Source: Glycocaulis alkaliphilus (lineage in GTDB: Bacteria; Pseudomonadota; Alphaproteobacteria; Caulobacterales; Maricaulaceae). From it: DNA of 64,000 bases. Below are positions 26,355 through 35,030 of the stretch, piece by piece. The notes beneath the pieces were generated by a model. It was not told the origin of the DNA, searched no databases, and saw only the letters and a list, made by a program, of their open reading frames with translations. Within the stretch, counting starts at the first letter, position 1, and the number at the start of each line of letters is the position of its first letter. The stretch spans positions 1,922,001 through 1,986,000 of the forward strand of contig NZ_CP018911.1 of the NCBI RefSeq assembly GCF_004000605.1. The letters are read 5' to 3'. The position numbers and the translations under genes were made by a program.

Positions 26355-27635
26355 TTAGGTTTTCCTACCAAGAAGTAACTCACGCATCGCAATATCGATG
26401 CGCTGGCCGAGGCCCGCTCGCCCGGTGACGCGCACACTGAACGCGGAGACCAGCGCCGCCAGCACAATGCCAAAGGCCAGCGCCGCAAACACGCCAGCGA
26501 GCACAAATCGCTCCCATGCCTCGGCGGTAATGCGCGAACCGGCCTGCTCGCCACGGTCCAGCGCCAGCGCATCGCGTCCATGGAAATGCGCCAGTGCCAG
26601 CGTACGCGGTCCCGCCTCCAGCGACAGGCGGCGCAGGCGCGCAGCGTCCTGGGGCGTTTCCAGCAGGGCAGTCAGCCGGATGGCATCAATGTTAGACGTG
26701 TAGCGCGCCACCGCGCCCAGCTCGCTAGCTACAGCCTGAAGCGTGTCCCCTTCTGCTGACTGAAGGCTGGCAGCAAACGCCTCACCGGCATGCCCTGTCA
26801 GCAGGGCAGCGCGCAGAATACGTGCCCCCTGTCCTGCGCCGGTATCGCGGCCGATACGCGCCAAGGCACACGCCAGCGCCTGTGCGCCGGAACAATCGTC
26901 AAGAAGCACGGCGCCGTCAGACGCGAGCCACATCTCACCTGTCCCGGACGACAGCCCCGGCAGCAGGGCTAGATTGAGGGCGCCTTCCTCGTGGCCGGCA
27001 AAAAAAGCGGCCTGAGACAGCTCCAGAGCGTCGTACAGGCGCGAGGCACGGTCGAGGCGGGCTCTTACCGCCGCGGGCGCCATCACACTGGCGATCTGAG
27101 TGTCCGGCTGCGGCGCCCGGCTGGCCCAGGCCGTCTCCAGTTCGCGGGTCCTGACCCAGACGGGCAAGGCCCGAAGAACGGCTTCGGCCTCGCGCGGTGG
27201 CCGGGCATGCAGTTCGGCCCACAACATGCTGGAGAACCGTTCACGGCCAGCAATGGGCTCGAATGCGGCCAGGAGGCTCGCTGCCAGCGCATTGTCAGGC
27301 GGCAGGCCGGCACGCGGCTGCATGGCCACCTCCAGTTCACGGCTCCAGAGACTGGACGCTGCGGCCGCATCGGGCGCCAGCGATACAAAGGCATCATTTA
27401 CCCGTCCGGCCCGGGTCGTGGCATCAGCTGTGGGATTTAAATGGCGCAGCCCGTCGAAAACCCAGAATCCGGCAAGGGACACCAGCAAGACGAAAACCGC
27501 TGGCCTGACGCTGGACGCCGCCAGCTGCCAGCTCCGCCACAGGACACGGCGTCCCAGCCCTGCTTCACGCAGGGTTCGTACGCGCCGCGCGCGCGCCTCA
27601 ATCCTGCGAAGACTGTATTTCGATCCCCGTGCCAC
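26355..27635 (-). CDS. Uncharacterised membrane protein with two transmembrane helices
   Basis: About 426 residues from a GTG at 27635, preceded by AAGGGGGA; a GTG six codons earlier is also possible. A basic N-terminus (RRIEARARRVRTLREAG) leads to a helix at about 40-65 (AVFVLLVSLAGFWVFDGL). A large Ala/Leu/Arg-rich, probably periplasmic domain of about 320 residues follows, then a second helix (VLAGVFAALAFGIVLAALVSAF) and a short basic tail ending RELLLGRKT. No known domain was recognised. The topology (N-in, big periplasmic domain, C-in) resembles co-polymerase-like proteins but the sequence does not. Confidence 0.65.
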   Translation of the reverse strand: MARGSKYSLRRIEARARRVRTLREAGLGRRVLWRSWQLAASSVRPAVFVLLVSLAGFWVFDGLRHLNPTADATTRAGRVNDAFVSLAPDAAAASSLWSRELEVAMQPRAGLPPDNALAASLLAAFEPIAGRERFSSMLWAELHARPPREAEAVLRALPVWVRTRELETAWASRAPQPDTQIASVMAPAAVRARLDRASRLYDALELSQAAFFAGHEEGALNLALLPGLSSGTGEMWLASDGAVLLDDCSGAQALACALARIGRDTGAGQGARILRAALLTGHAGEAFAASLQSAEGDTLQAVASELGAVARYTSNIDAIRLTALLETPQDAARLRRLSLEAGPRTLALAHFHGRDALALDRGEQAGSRITAEAWERFVLAGVFAALAFGIVLAALVSAFSVRVTGRAGLGQRIDIAMRELLLGRKT

Positions 27636-27769
27636 GCTTTCCCCCTTGCGCACGCCCTATCCAAGCATGGGAGGGGGGATGGGGGAAGGCCTTGCGAGAG
27701 CACTCGTGCGTCGCCGCAGCGGGTCATTCTCCAAGCACGGAGCCGTGCGGGGGTGACAAGCAGGCACCT

Positions 27770-27885
27770 TTCCTCCCCCGTTCACGGGGGAGGTGTCGAG
27801 CGTCAGCGAGACGGAGGGGGGAGCTTTTTTTGAATTATTCCCCCCTCGCCGCTTCGCGGCACTCCCCCCGCAGGCGGGGGGAGAA
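27770..27885. repeat. About 115-bp multi-hairpin intergenic element, copy B
   Basis: Begins TTCCTCCCCCGTTCACGGGGG and ends about GCGGGGGGAGAAAG. It has the same three successive inverted repeats, T-run and orientation as the element at 14380-14491, with differences concentrated in loops and in the central arms. The match in order and spacing over more than 110 bp shows common origin. It lies between the minus-strand membrane protein and the minus-strand glutathione transferase. The rest of the 280-bp gap holds nothing recognisable. Confidence 0.75.
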
Positions 27886-27915
27886 AGAGTCCAAACCGAA
27901 ACGCAACTGGAACAA

Positions 27916-28638
27916 TCAAAGCGCCTTCTGGCCGAAGAGGATCGCGCGGGCCTTTTTGGCTTCCTCGGAATCCTCGGCGAGGTTGGAGCGCAGCTCCTTG
28001 CCCGCATCGCGCCCGCGGCGCAGGGCCGGGCGCTGCTTCAGCCGCTCCACCCAGGCTTTCAGATTGGGGAAGTCGTCAAGGTTCTGCCCCTGCCCCTCGG
28101 GCAGTATCCACGGCCAGGCGGCCATGTCGGCGATGGAGTAGGCACCCGCCAGATATTCCCGGTCAGCCAGACGCCGGTCCATCACACCGTAGAGCCGGTT
28201 CACCTCATTGGTGTAGCGGTTCGCGCCGTATTCGAGCTTCGTCTCATCGGGCTCGATCTTCTTCGCGTAGGAGCGGAAATGATGCGCCTGGCCTGCCATC
28301 GGCCCCAGCCCGCCCATCTGCCAGTAGAGCCATTGCTCCACTTCGGCCTGCTCGCGCGCGTTCGCGCCATGGAACTTGCCCGTCTTGCGGGCGAGATATT
28401 GCAGGATCGCGCCGCTTTCAAAGATCGAGATCGGCTTGCCGTCAGGTCCATCGGGGTCGGTGATGGCGGGCATGCGGTTATTCGGGCTGATGGCGAGGAA
28501 TTCCGGCCTGAACTGTTCCCCGGTGCCGATATTCACCGGACGGATCACATAAGGCAGGCCCATCTCCTCCAGCGCGATGGTGACCTTCCAGCCATTCGGC
28601 GTCGGCCAGTAGAAAACCTCGATCGGGGATTGGCTCAT
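27916..28638 (-). CDS. Glutathione S-transferase family, YfcG-like disulfide-bond oxidoreductase
   Basis: 240 residues, cytosolic. The N-terminal thioredoxin-like domain begins IEVFYWPTPNGWKVTIALEE and contains SPNNRMPAITDPDG and SIFESGAILQYLA. The C-terminal helical domain has WLYWQMGGLGPMAGQAHHF, YGANRYTNEVNRLYGVMDRRL and YSIADMAAWPW. This pattern matches E. coli YfcG/YghU-type enzymes, which reduce disulfides with glutathione and act weakly as classical transferases. There is no operon partner. Confidence 0.9.
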   Translation of the reverse strand: MSQSPIEVFYWPTPNGWKVTIALEEMGLPYVIRPVNIGTGEQFRPEFLAISPNNRMPAITDPDGPDGKPISIFESGAILQYLARKTGKFHGANAREQAEVEQWLYWQMGGLGPMAGQAHHFRSYAKKIEPDETKLEYGANRYTNEVNRLYGVMDRRLADREYLAGAYSIADMAAWPWILPEGQGQNLDDFPNLKAWVERLKQRPALRRGRDAGKELRSNLAEDSEEAKKARAILFGQKAL

Positions 28639-28789
28639 GGGACTCTCCTGCTCAGCGCGACATTGGGCCGCGTGATTATGACTGGCAAGTCGTCCCCTAT
28701 GGCTGCATCGTCAAGGGCAAGCGCCCTTCATCTCCATGGCAAGACGCGCTAAATGCCCTGCCCCGCCCCTTCAAGCCGGTAGATCCATC

Positions 28790-29737
28790 ATGACCGCCAT
28801 CCTGCAAGACCTGATAAAGCCCGTCTCCTTTGCGCAGGCCGCGCGTGACCCGCAAGGCTTTGCCGATGCGCTGTGCGGCAGTTTTCGCGAGTACGGTTTC
28901 GCAGTCGTCAGCGATCACATTATCGATGAGGAGGTCATTGACCGGGCGGTTGCCGAGACCAAGGCCTTCTTCGCCCTGCCCGACGAAACAAAGCGGCAGT
29001 ATCACCAGCCCGGTGGCGGCGGCCAGCGCGGCTACACCCCGTTCGGCGTGGAGGCGGCCAAGGGCGCAGCTTCGGTCGATCTGAAGGAGTTCTGGCACCG
29101 GGGCCGCGACCTGCCGCAAGGCCATCGCTTTTCTGACGTCATGCCCGCCAACGTCTCCGTAGATGCGGTCCCCGGCTTTGATGAAGCCACGCGTGACCTC
29201 TTTGATGCACTCGACGCCATGGGCCGCGTGCTCCTCAAAGCCATTGCCCGCCATCTGGAGCTGCCGGAAAACTGGTTCGAGGCGCGCGTCGCCGAGGGCA
29301 ACTCCATATTGCGCCTGTTGCACTACCCGCCGATCCAGGGCGAGCCGGACGGCGTGCGCGCCGGCGCGCATGAGGACATCAATGTCATCACGCTGCTCTT
29401 AGGCGCGGAGGAGGCGGGCCTGCAGGTGAAGACCCGCTCTAGCGAATGGCTGGCCATCAACCCGCCGCCGGGCGCTCTGGTGGTCAATGTGGGCGACATG
29501 CTGCAGCGCCTGACCAACCATGTCCTGCCCTCCACCACACACCGCGTGGTGAACCCCAGTGCAGAGCGCATGGCCTTCTCGCGCTATTCCACGCCCTACT
29601 TCCTGCATTTTGCGCCGGACGTGGAGATCAAGACCCTGCCGCAATGCGTCAGCGCGGATAATCCGGACCGCTATTTGCAGCCCATCACCGCTCATGAGTA
29701 TCTTATGGAGCGGCTGCGCGAGATTCGGCTCGCCTAG
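28790..29737 (+). CDS. Isopenicillin-N-synthase-family 2-oxoglutarate/Fe(II) oxygenase
   Basis: 315 residues. The DIOX_N region is near the start (QGFADALCGSFREYGFAVVSDHII). The double-stranded beta-helix core has the iron triad His-x-Asp in GAHEDINVITLLLG and the distal His in TTHRVVNP, with the 2-oxoglutarate arginine in SRYSTPYF. Members oxidise diverse small molecules, and the substrate here is unknown. It is not beside biosynthetic genes. The ATG at 28790 is chosen over an upstream in-frame ATG that only adds a non-homologous 18 residues. Confidence 0.88.
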   Translation: MTAILQDLIKPVSFAQAARDPQGFADALCGSFREYGFAVVSDHIIDEEVIDRAVAETKAFFALPDETKRQYHQPGGGGQRGYTPFGVEAAKGAASVDLKEFWHRGRDLPQGHRFSDVMPANVSVDAVPGFDEATRDLFDALDAMGRVLLKAIARHLELPENWFEARVAEGNSILRLLHYPPIQGEPDGVRAGAHEDINVITLLLGAEEAGLQVKTRSSEWLAINPPPGALVVNVGDMLQRLTNHVLPSTTHRVVNPSAERMAFSRYSTPYFLHFAPDVEIKTLPQCVSADNPDRYLQPITAHEYLMERLREIRLA

Positions 29738-29777
29738 AGCATTTCGCGCCCTGCCGCCGCCGACGGGGAGGAAGGGC

Positions 29778-30230
29778 ATGTCAGGGCAAAAAAGTCCCGA
29801 AGACAGCGTACAGACCATCCGTCTGATGACGCGCCTTAACGGCATTGCCGTTATCGTCTGGCAAGGCGGCGAAGCGCTCACCCTGATTGGCGGCGCCGGC
29901 CTGGGTGCCGGTTATCTTGCCTCCGGCATCGGCTTTGGCGTCTGGCTGGTCACCTTGATCTTGTGGGTCTGGATCGTGATCTTCGCCCGCCAGCGCTGGA
30001 AGCTGGACGTTCTGGGCGATGCCACGGCCCGTCAGGTTTTCATCCGTGCCGGGCGGACCACCCTGCCGGTTCTGGTCGTGTGCATCGTCATCGGCGGCGG
30101 CGTGACGATGCTCACCGCTGTCTCGGGTGAGATCATTCTGCGCATTTCCATTGCCGCCATCGCCGGGACGGCCCTGCTGAGCGCGGCGGCCAGTGACAGG
30201 GCCCTACGGCCTGCAACTGCCGCGCAATAG
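29778..30230 (+). CDS. Small integral membrane protein, unknown function
   Basis: 150 residues with four hydrophobic segments: about 25-43 (LNGIAVIVWQGGEALTLI), 48-70 (GYLASGIGFGVWLVTLILWVW), 96-115 (TLPVLVVCIVIGGGVTML) and 122-140 (EIILRISIAAIAGTALLSAA). A charged loop with ARQRWKLDVLGDATAR separates the pairs. GGGAGGAAG precedes the ATG. It follows the oxygenase by 40 bp and could be co-transcribed; a strong terminator follows. No family was recognised. Confidence 0.7.
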   Translation: MSGQKSPEDSVQTIRLMTRLNGIAVIVWQGGEALTLIGGAGLGAGYLASGIGFGVWLVTLILWVWIVIFARQRWKLDVLGDATARQVFIRAGRTTLPVLVVCIVIGGGVTMLTAVSGEIILRISIAAIAGTALLSAAASDRALRPATAAQ

Positions 30231-30335
30231 ATGCAGGCAATCACTGCCAGCAAAATTATTTATTTTATTGATTGCCTGCTGGCGCGTATTGTGATGTCAG
30301 GCTCAGTTCCTGACTGACCAACCTGTAACTCTTCC

Positions 30336-30370
30336 AGCGCTCCTGTTCCCCGGCAGGAGCGCTTTCTTAT
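30336..30370 (+). terminator. Rho-independent terminator
   Basis: A perfect 10-bp stem AGCGCTCCTG/CAGGAGCGCT with an 8-nt loop, followed by TTCTTATT. It lies about 100 bp after the small membrane-protein gene, with an AT-rich stretch (ATTATTTATTTTATT) between. It should end the oxygenase/membrane-protein transcript. Confidence 0.8.
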
Positions 30371-30522
30371 TGCGTCAAACCCTCCCCGCTTCACTATTTT
30401 GTCACACGAAAACCTGCGGTGAGGCGTTGTATCGCCGGGATCGAGTCCCTAGCTTAGACGTTACCCAAATATATCTGTTCACAAACAGGCTTGCGCGAGG
30501 GCGCGCGGGCCCAGGAGGATTC

Positions 30523-31077
30523 ATGACCCCATCAAAACGTCCTTACCGTCACAATCGCGAACCGCGTATCGATATTGCCCGTGTAGGCGAGTCTGGCACC
30601 ATTCTGGCGCTCGCCGCTCCGGGCTTCTCCGTGCCTGACCTGAATGCTGCGGCCAGCGCTGCCGAGCGCTCCGGCTACAAGCTCAAAGTCGCATCCAGCG
30701 CCCGCGCGCTGGTGTCCGGGCGCACGGAAACCGGCGAGGAGATGAACTTCGTCGTCGATACCGGCTTTGACGATGTCGCGGCTGATGAGGGCGCGGGTCT
30801 GGTACTCCCCGGCGGCCGGCGCGCGGTCGACGCGTTGAACGATTCCAATGCTGCGCTGCGCCTTCTCCAGGATATGTTTGCCAGTGGCCGCCCGATCTTC
30901 GCTGCAGGCGAGTCACTCGCCATGCTGGCCGAAGTCTCCGGCAAGGAAGTCGGTGACGCCGATGCCGCCCTTGCCCTGAATGGCGAAGTGTTTGCCGCCA
31001 GCGGCGAAACCGCCCGCGACGATGTCGCCAAGGTGTTTGCCGAGTCGCTGCAGACTCAGGCGTCTGAAGCCGCGTAG
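30523..31077 (+). CDS. DJ-1/PfpI-like protein lacking the nucleophilic cysteine
   Basis: 184 residues, start set by AGGAGG before the ATG at 30523. The layout follows the DJ-1/PfpI fold: ILALAAPGFSVPDLNAAASAAERSGYKLKVAS (strand-helix-strand), GAGLVLPGGRRAVDALN, then GRPIFAAGESLAMLAEVSG where relatives have the AICHG nucleophile elbow. The Cys-His-Gly of active members aligns with Gly-Glu-Ser, so it is unlikely to be a glyoxalase or protease and may be a binding or regulatory protein. The family assignment is by pattern only. Confidence 0.6.
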   Translation: MTPSKRPYRHNREPRIDIARVGESGTILALAAPGFSVPDLNAAASAAERSGYKLKVASSARALVSGRTETGEEMNFVVDTGFDDVAADEGAGLVLPGGRRAVDALNDSNAALRLLQDMFASGRPIFAAGESLAMLAEVSGKEVGDADAALALNGEVFAASGETARDDVAKVFAESLQTQASEAA

Positions 31078-31100
31078 CTCAGGCAGCCCGCAACAAGAAA

Positions 31101-31135
31101 AAGCCCCGGAGCTACGCGCTCCGGGGCTTTTTTTT
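31101..31135. terminator. Bidirectional Rho-independent terminator
   Basis: Stem AAGCCCCGGAGC/GCTCCGGGGCTT with a TACGC-type loop, followed on the plus strand by a run of eight Ts and preceded by AAGAAAAA, which gives Us on the minus strand. It sits between the convergent DJ-1-like gene and the MFS gene and can serve both. Confidence 0.92.
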
Positions 31136-31151
31136 GCGCAAACGGCAGGGA

Positions 31152-32480
31152 CTACCCTTCCCAGTTCCTCGGCAGCCAGCGCGCCGCAAGAAACATGAAG
31201 CCTGCGGCCACCAGATAGAGGCATGAGCCGATCAGGATGGAATAGCGCAGCGATTCATCACCGAAGGTTGGCATCAGCATGGTCGACAACTCGCCCAGCA
31301 CGTAGATGCCGACGCCGATCCCCAGCAGATTGTTGATCAGCAGGAAGATGGAGGAGGCCACGGTGCGCATCGACGCCGGCACAAGGTTCTGGAAGGCAGA
31401 CAGCACCGGCCCCAGCCAGGCCAGCGCCAGCGCATTGGGAATGATGAAGACGAAGAAGGCGATGGTCGCATTCGGTGCCAGCACGCCCACAGCATAGAAG
31501 GGCATGGTGAACAGGAAGGCGATGCCCGGAACCAGCGCATACCAGGCCTTGGACTTCTTGCCGACCCAGTCGGAGACGAAGCCGCCAAGGATGATCCCGG
31601 CTGCGCCGCCAATGACGAGAAGGCCGCCAAACATCCAGCCCGTGGTGACAAGGTCCAGCCCGTAGGAACGCGCCAGGAAGCTGGGCACCCAGAAGAACAC
31701 GCCATAGCCCATCATGGATGAGCACGCCGCCCCGAAGGTGAGGAACCAGAAAGCGGGCTTTTTCAGCAATACCCGGATAACGGCAAAGAAGCTGGGCTTG
31801 GCCGCCTTGGCATCCATCTTCACCGTATCAAGTTGTCCGCGCGCCGGCTCGCGCACTGTCAGGCGGAAAATCGGCGCCAGCAGAATGCCGGCCAGCCCGA
31901 CAATGACGAACGCCCAGCGCCAGTCCAGCCCCTCGCCAATATTGCCGCTGGCGATCTGCGCGCCAGCGACGACGCCAAACGCGCTGCCCAGCGGGATCCC
32001 AAGCGAATAGAAGGCAAGCGCGCGTGCGCGGGCCTGCGGCGGGAAATAGTCAGCGATAAGGGAGTAGGACGGGGCAACGCCGCCCGCCTCTCCAACGCCT
32101 ACGCCGACACGGGCACCGAAGAGTTGCCAGAAATTCTGTGCCATGCCGCAAAGGGCTGTGAAACCGCTCCAGACCCCAAGCGAGATGGTGATGATCCAGA
32201 CCCGGTTGGTGCGGTCTGCCAGCCACGCGATCGGCACGCCCAGCACCGAGTAGAGCAGCGCAAACGCGATACCGCCCAGAAGGCCGAGCTGGCGGTCATC
32301 CAGGCCCAGCTCATCACGGATCGGGATGGCGAGAATGGAGATGATCTGCCGGTCCAGAAAGTTGAACGCATAGACCAGAAACAGCATGACCATCACATAC
32401 CCGCGATACAGGTTGGATGGCGGCTTTGGCACGGTGGTGGCGGCGGCCACACCCGGCGCGCCCGGCAGCGTGTCACTCAT
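31152..32480 (-). CDS. MFS transporter, spinster-like
   Basis: 442 residues with 12 hydrophobic segments. The first helix region contains YAFNFLDRQIISILAIPIRDELGLDDRQLGLLGG, the hallmark of the spinster/ACS-like MFS group common in Caulobacterales and sphingomonads. LADRTNRVWIITISLGVWSGFTAL is motif A. It exports or imports an unknown organic solute. It lies 160 bp downstream of the TonB receptor on the same strand, so a two-gene uptake operon is plausible: outer-membrane receptor then inner-membrane permease. Confidence 0.88.
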   Translation of the reverse strand: MSDTLPGAPGVAAATTVPKPPSNLYRGYVMVMLFLVYAFNFLDRQIISILAIPIRDELGLDDRQLGLLGGIAFALLYSVLGVPIAWLADRTNRVWIITISLGVWSGFTALCGMAQNFWQLFGARVGVGVGEAGGVAPSYSLIADYFPPQARARALAFYSLGIPLGSAFGVVAGAQIASGNIGEGLDWRWAFVIVGLAGILLAPIFRLTVREPARGQLDTVKMDAKAAKPSFFAVIRVLLKKPAFWFLTFGAACSSMMGYGVFFWVPSFLARSYGLDLVTTGWMFGGLLVIGGAAGIILGGFVSDWVGKKSKAWYALVPGIAFLFTMPFYAVGVLAPNATIAFFVFIIPNALALAWLGPVLSAFQNLVPASMRTVASSIFLLINNLLGIGVGIYVLGELSTMLMPTFGDESLRYSILIGSCLYLVAAGFMFLAARWLPRNWEG

Positions 32481-32640
32481 GGATATTTCCCTTTGCAGTC
32501 AGGTTTGCCTGTGCTGATCGCGCCAACATCTCTGTGGCGCATTTTGACGGGCTGATGGCAGGGCGCAAAAGAAAAACGCCGCCGGAGCTGCAAAGCATCC
32601 GGCGGCGTCATTCCAGCCGTCCCCCGGCCTGTATTCCGTC

Positions 32641-34899
32641 CTAGTAGCGTGCGGTGAACACCAGACGCCAGGTACGCGGCGCACCATAGTAGACGGTGCG
32701 GATATTGCCCACCGAGGAGAAGTCCTGACCGTCAGTGCGATAGACTTCATCGGCGAGGTTGCGGCCATAAAGACCGACAGAGTAATTGCCGTTCCGGTTG
32801 GTCCAGACCGCGTTGGCGTCATAGAGCCAGTAGGCGTCCTGGAACAGGCCCTCGATCTCGACGTCTGAGTTCACCGGCGTGTTGTCCACCGCCAGCGCCA
32901 TGCGTGAGCGGTAGCGGGCCGAGCCGGACAGGCGCAGCGTGCCATTCTCGGCAAGATCGAAGTCATAGGCCGCACCCAGACGCGTCGTCCACTCCGGCGA
33001 GAAGGCCGGGGTCTGGAAGGCGCGGCTGCCACCGAAATTGGTGAAGCGGGCGTCTTCGAACTCACCGTACTCCGCATTCAGATAGCCGATCTGGGCGTCC
33101 AGCATCAGCTCGGGCACCGGGCTCCAGGCCAGCTCTACTTCAAAACCGGAAATCTCGAGGCTACCGGCATTGAGCACCGTCAGCTGCGGCACCGGCAGGC
33201 CGGTCCCCGGATCGGTCACGAGGCCCGAAACGCGCGCCTGGAAGTCTTCGTAATCGTTATAGAAGACCGTGAAGTTGGCGCGCAGCGTATTGTCGAGCCA
33301 GTCGGTTTTGACGCCCAGCTCATAGGAGGTGACGGTTTCCGGATCATACGGAGCCTGCTCGCCCGGATTGTTTGCACGGCCATTGAAACCGCCGGACTTG
33401 AAGCCCTGGGACACGCGGCCATAGAGCAGAACATTGTCGGACGCGCGATAGTCCAGCGACACCATCGGCGAGGTGTTGGTCCAGCTGTCGCGGATCGTGA
33501 AGGCCAGAGCCGGGTCAACCGTGAGCCCCGGGAAATCCGAGAAAGTCGACGTGGTGCGGAAATAATCCTTCTGCTCGTCGGTATAACGCACACCGGCGGT
33601 CACGGAGAGACGGTCCGTCAGCGCATAGGTGGCATTCACGTAGAACGCCCAGCTGCGGGTCTCCAGATCATCGTCAATGGTACGCAGGAAGGTGAAGCCG
33701 CCCGGCCCGGTCAGCAGGTCATCGGCAAACGCTTCCTGGTGCGAGGTGATGTTTTCCAGCATGTAGAACAGGCCGCTGACCACCGTCAGGCGCTCGCCCT
33801 CATAGTTCAGCTGGAATTCCTGGCTGATCTGGTCCTGATCCACCGCAACGAGCACGTCACCCGTTTCAAGAGCGGTCGCATCGATGTCGATGTAATCTTC
33901 GTACTCCAGCTCACGATAAGCCGTGATCGAGCGAAGCGTCAGATTGTCCGACAACTCCCAGTTCATGGTGAGCGCGGTACCCCAATGGGTCATTTCCGTG
34001 GAGTTCGGCAGGCCCGGCGTAGCCACGCCCGTAAAGTCATACGCGGGAACCTCGGCCGGCACCGTGAAGATCGGCACGCCGAACAGTGTCGTCAGCGTGT
34101 TGATCGGCTGGCCCATAACCAGCGCGTTGTTTTCACGCGACCAGTCTGCATTCCAGTCAACGGTGAAGTTCGGGGCCGCATCCCAGGCCAGCGCCACACG
34201 TGCCGCCGAGGCGTTGCGGTCATTATACTCTTCGCCGGTGACGGGATTGGTGACGAAACCGTCCCGGCCCGTGCCGAACAGGGCAATGCTGCCGGCCAGA
34301 TTTTCGGCAAGGCCGCCGGAGACCGAAGCGCGCGCTTCCCACAGCGAGTAATTGCCAAGGCCGACCTGGAACTGGCCGCGCGTTTCCTGGCTCGGACGGC
34401 GGGTGATGACCCGAAGGGCGCCGCCAATGGTGTTCTTGCCATAGAGCGTGCCTTGCGGGCCGCGCAGAACCTCGATGCGTTCAATGTCGAACAGGTCCAG
34501 CTGCGTGCCGCGGATACGCGAGAAATAGACATCATCGACGTAGAAGCCGACCGCCGGGTCAAAGGTCTGCAGCGCATCAGGCTGGCCTACGCCGCGGATA
34601 TAGATGTTGGTGGCGTTCGACGAGCCGCGCCCCTGAACGATGTTCAGGTTCGGAACCGCGCCTTGCAGGCCACTGGGGTCCGTAACGTCGATCCGCTCCA
34701 GCGCGGCTTCAGAGAAAGCAGACACCGCACCGGGAACATCCTGAAGGCTTTCCTCGGTCCGGCGCGCCGTGACCACGATCACTTCGCGGTTGGCGCTGGC
34801 GCCCTGCTCCTGGGCAAAAGCCGCAGGCGTCATGAATGCAAGCGGTGACACACCGGCCAGTACGGCCGCAGCACCGAAGGTGCGCAGTTTCGTTTTCAT
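32641..34899 (-). CDS. TonB-dependent receptor (outer membrane)
   Basis: 752 residues from the ATG at 34899, with AGGAGGAT nine bases before it. It has a signal peptide ending PAAFAQ and a TonB box-like VIVVTARRTEESLQDVP. The plug domain carries the usual LRGPQGTLYGKNTIGGALRVIT. It is followed by a 22-strand barrel ending WRLVFTARY with the C-terminal aromatic. The plug and barrel pattern is of the iron-complex/organic-substrate receptor class abundant in these bacteria. It is divergent from a TetR regulator and upstream of an MFS permease, which suggests uptake of a carbon compound rather than iron; substrate unknown. Confidence 0.92.
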   Translation of the reverse strand: MKTKLRTFGAAAVLAGVSPLAFMTPAAFAQEQGASANREVIVVTARRTEESLQDVPGAVSAFSEAALERIDVTDPSGLQGAVPNLNIVQGRGSSNATNIYIRGVGQPDALQTFDPAVGFYVDDVYFSRIRGTQLDLFDIERIEVLRGPQGTLYGKNTIGGALRVITRRPSQETRGQFQVGLGNYSLWEARASVSGGLAENLAGSIALFGTGRDGFVTNPVTGEEYNDRNASAARVALAWDAAPNFTVDWNADWSRENNALVMGQPINTLTTLFGVPIFTVPAEVPAYDFTGVATPGLPNSTEMTHWGTALTMNWELSDNLTLRSITAYRELEYEDYIDIDATALETGDVLVAVDQDQISQEFQLNYEGERLTVVSGLFYMLENITSHQEAFADDLLTGPGGFTFLRTIDDDLETRSWAFYVNATYALTDRLSVTAGVRYTDEQKDYFRTTSTFSDFPGLTVDPALAFTIRDSWTNTSPMVSLDYRASDNVLLYGRVSQGFKSGGFNGRANNPGEQAPYDPETVTSYELGVKTDWLDNTLRANFTVFYNDYEDFQARVSGLVTDPGTGLPVPQLTVLNAGSLEISGFEVELAWSPVPELMLDAQIGYLNAEYGEFEDARFTNFGGSRAFQTPAFSPEWTTRLGAAYDFDLAENGTLRLSGSARYRSRMALAVDNTPVNSDVEIEGLFQDAYWLYDANAVWTNRNGNYSVGLYGRNLADEVYRTDGQDFSSVGNIRTVYYGAPRTWRLVFTARY

Positions 34900-34963
34900 G
34901 GTGATCCTCCCAATCGAATCATTTGGCGCCTGATCCCTGCCAAGCGTCTCGCGGCGAATTACT

Positions 34964-34975
34964 TTCAACGTTGAA
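34964..34975. promoter_or_regulatory. Candidate TetR operator palindrome
   Basis: The 131-bp space between the divergent TonB receptor and tetR starts contains the perfect 12-bp palindrome TTCAACGTTGAA. One further matching pair lies beyond a mismatch on each side. Its place between the two genes is right for a TetR-family dimer controlling both promoters. The binding is inferred. Confidence 0.5.
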
Positions 34976-35030
34976 TGAAATGTCAATTGGTATCACACTC
35001 GAAGCGATCCATCGTCTGAGGAGTGAGGCT

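Noticed and set aside
33739-34848. 369-codon plus-strand open frame
   Set aside because: Antisense to the TonB receptor plug and barrel, no ribosome site or domain.
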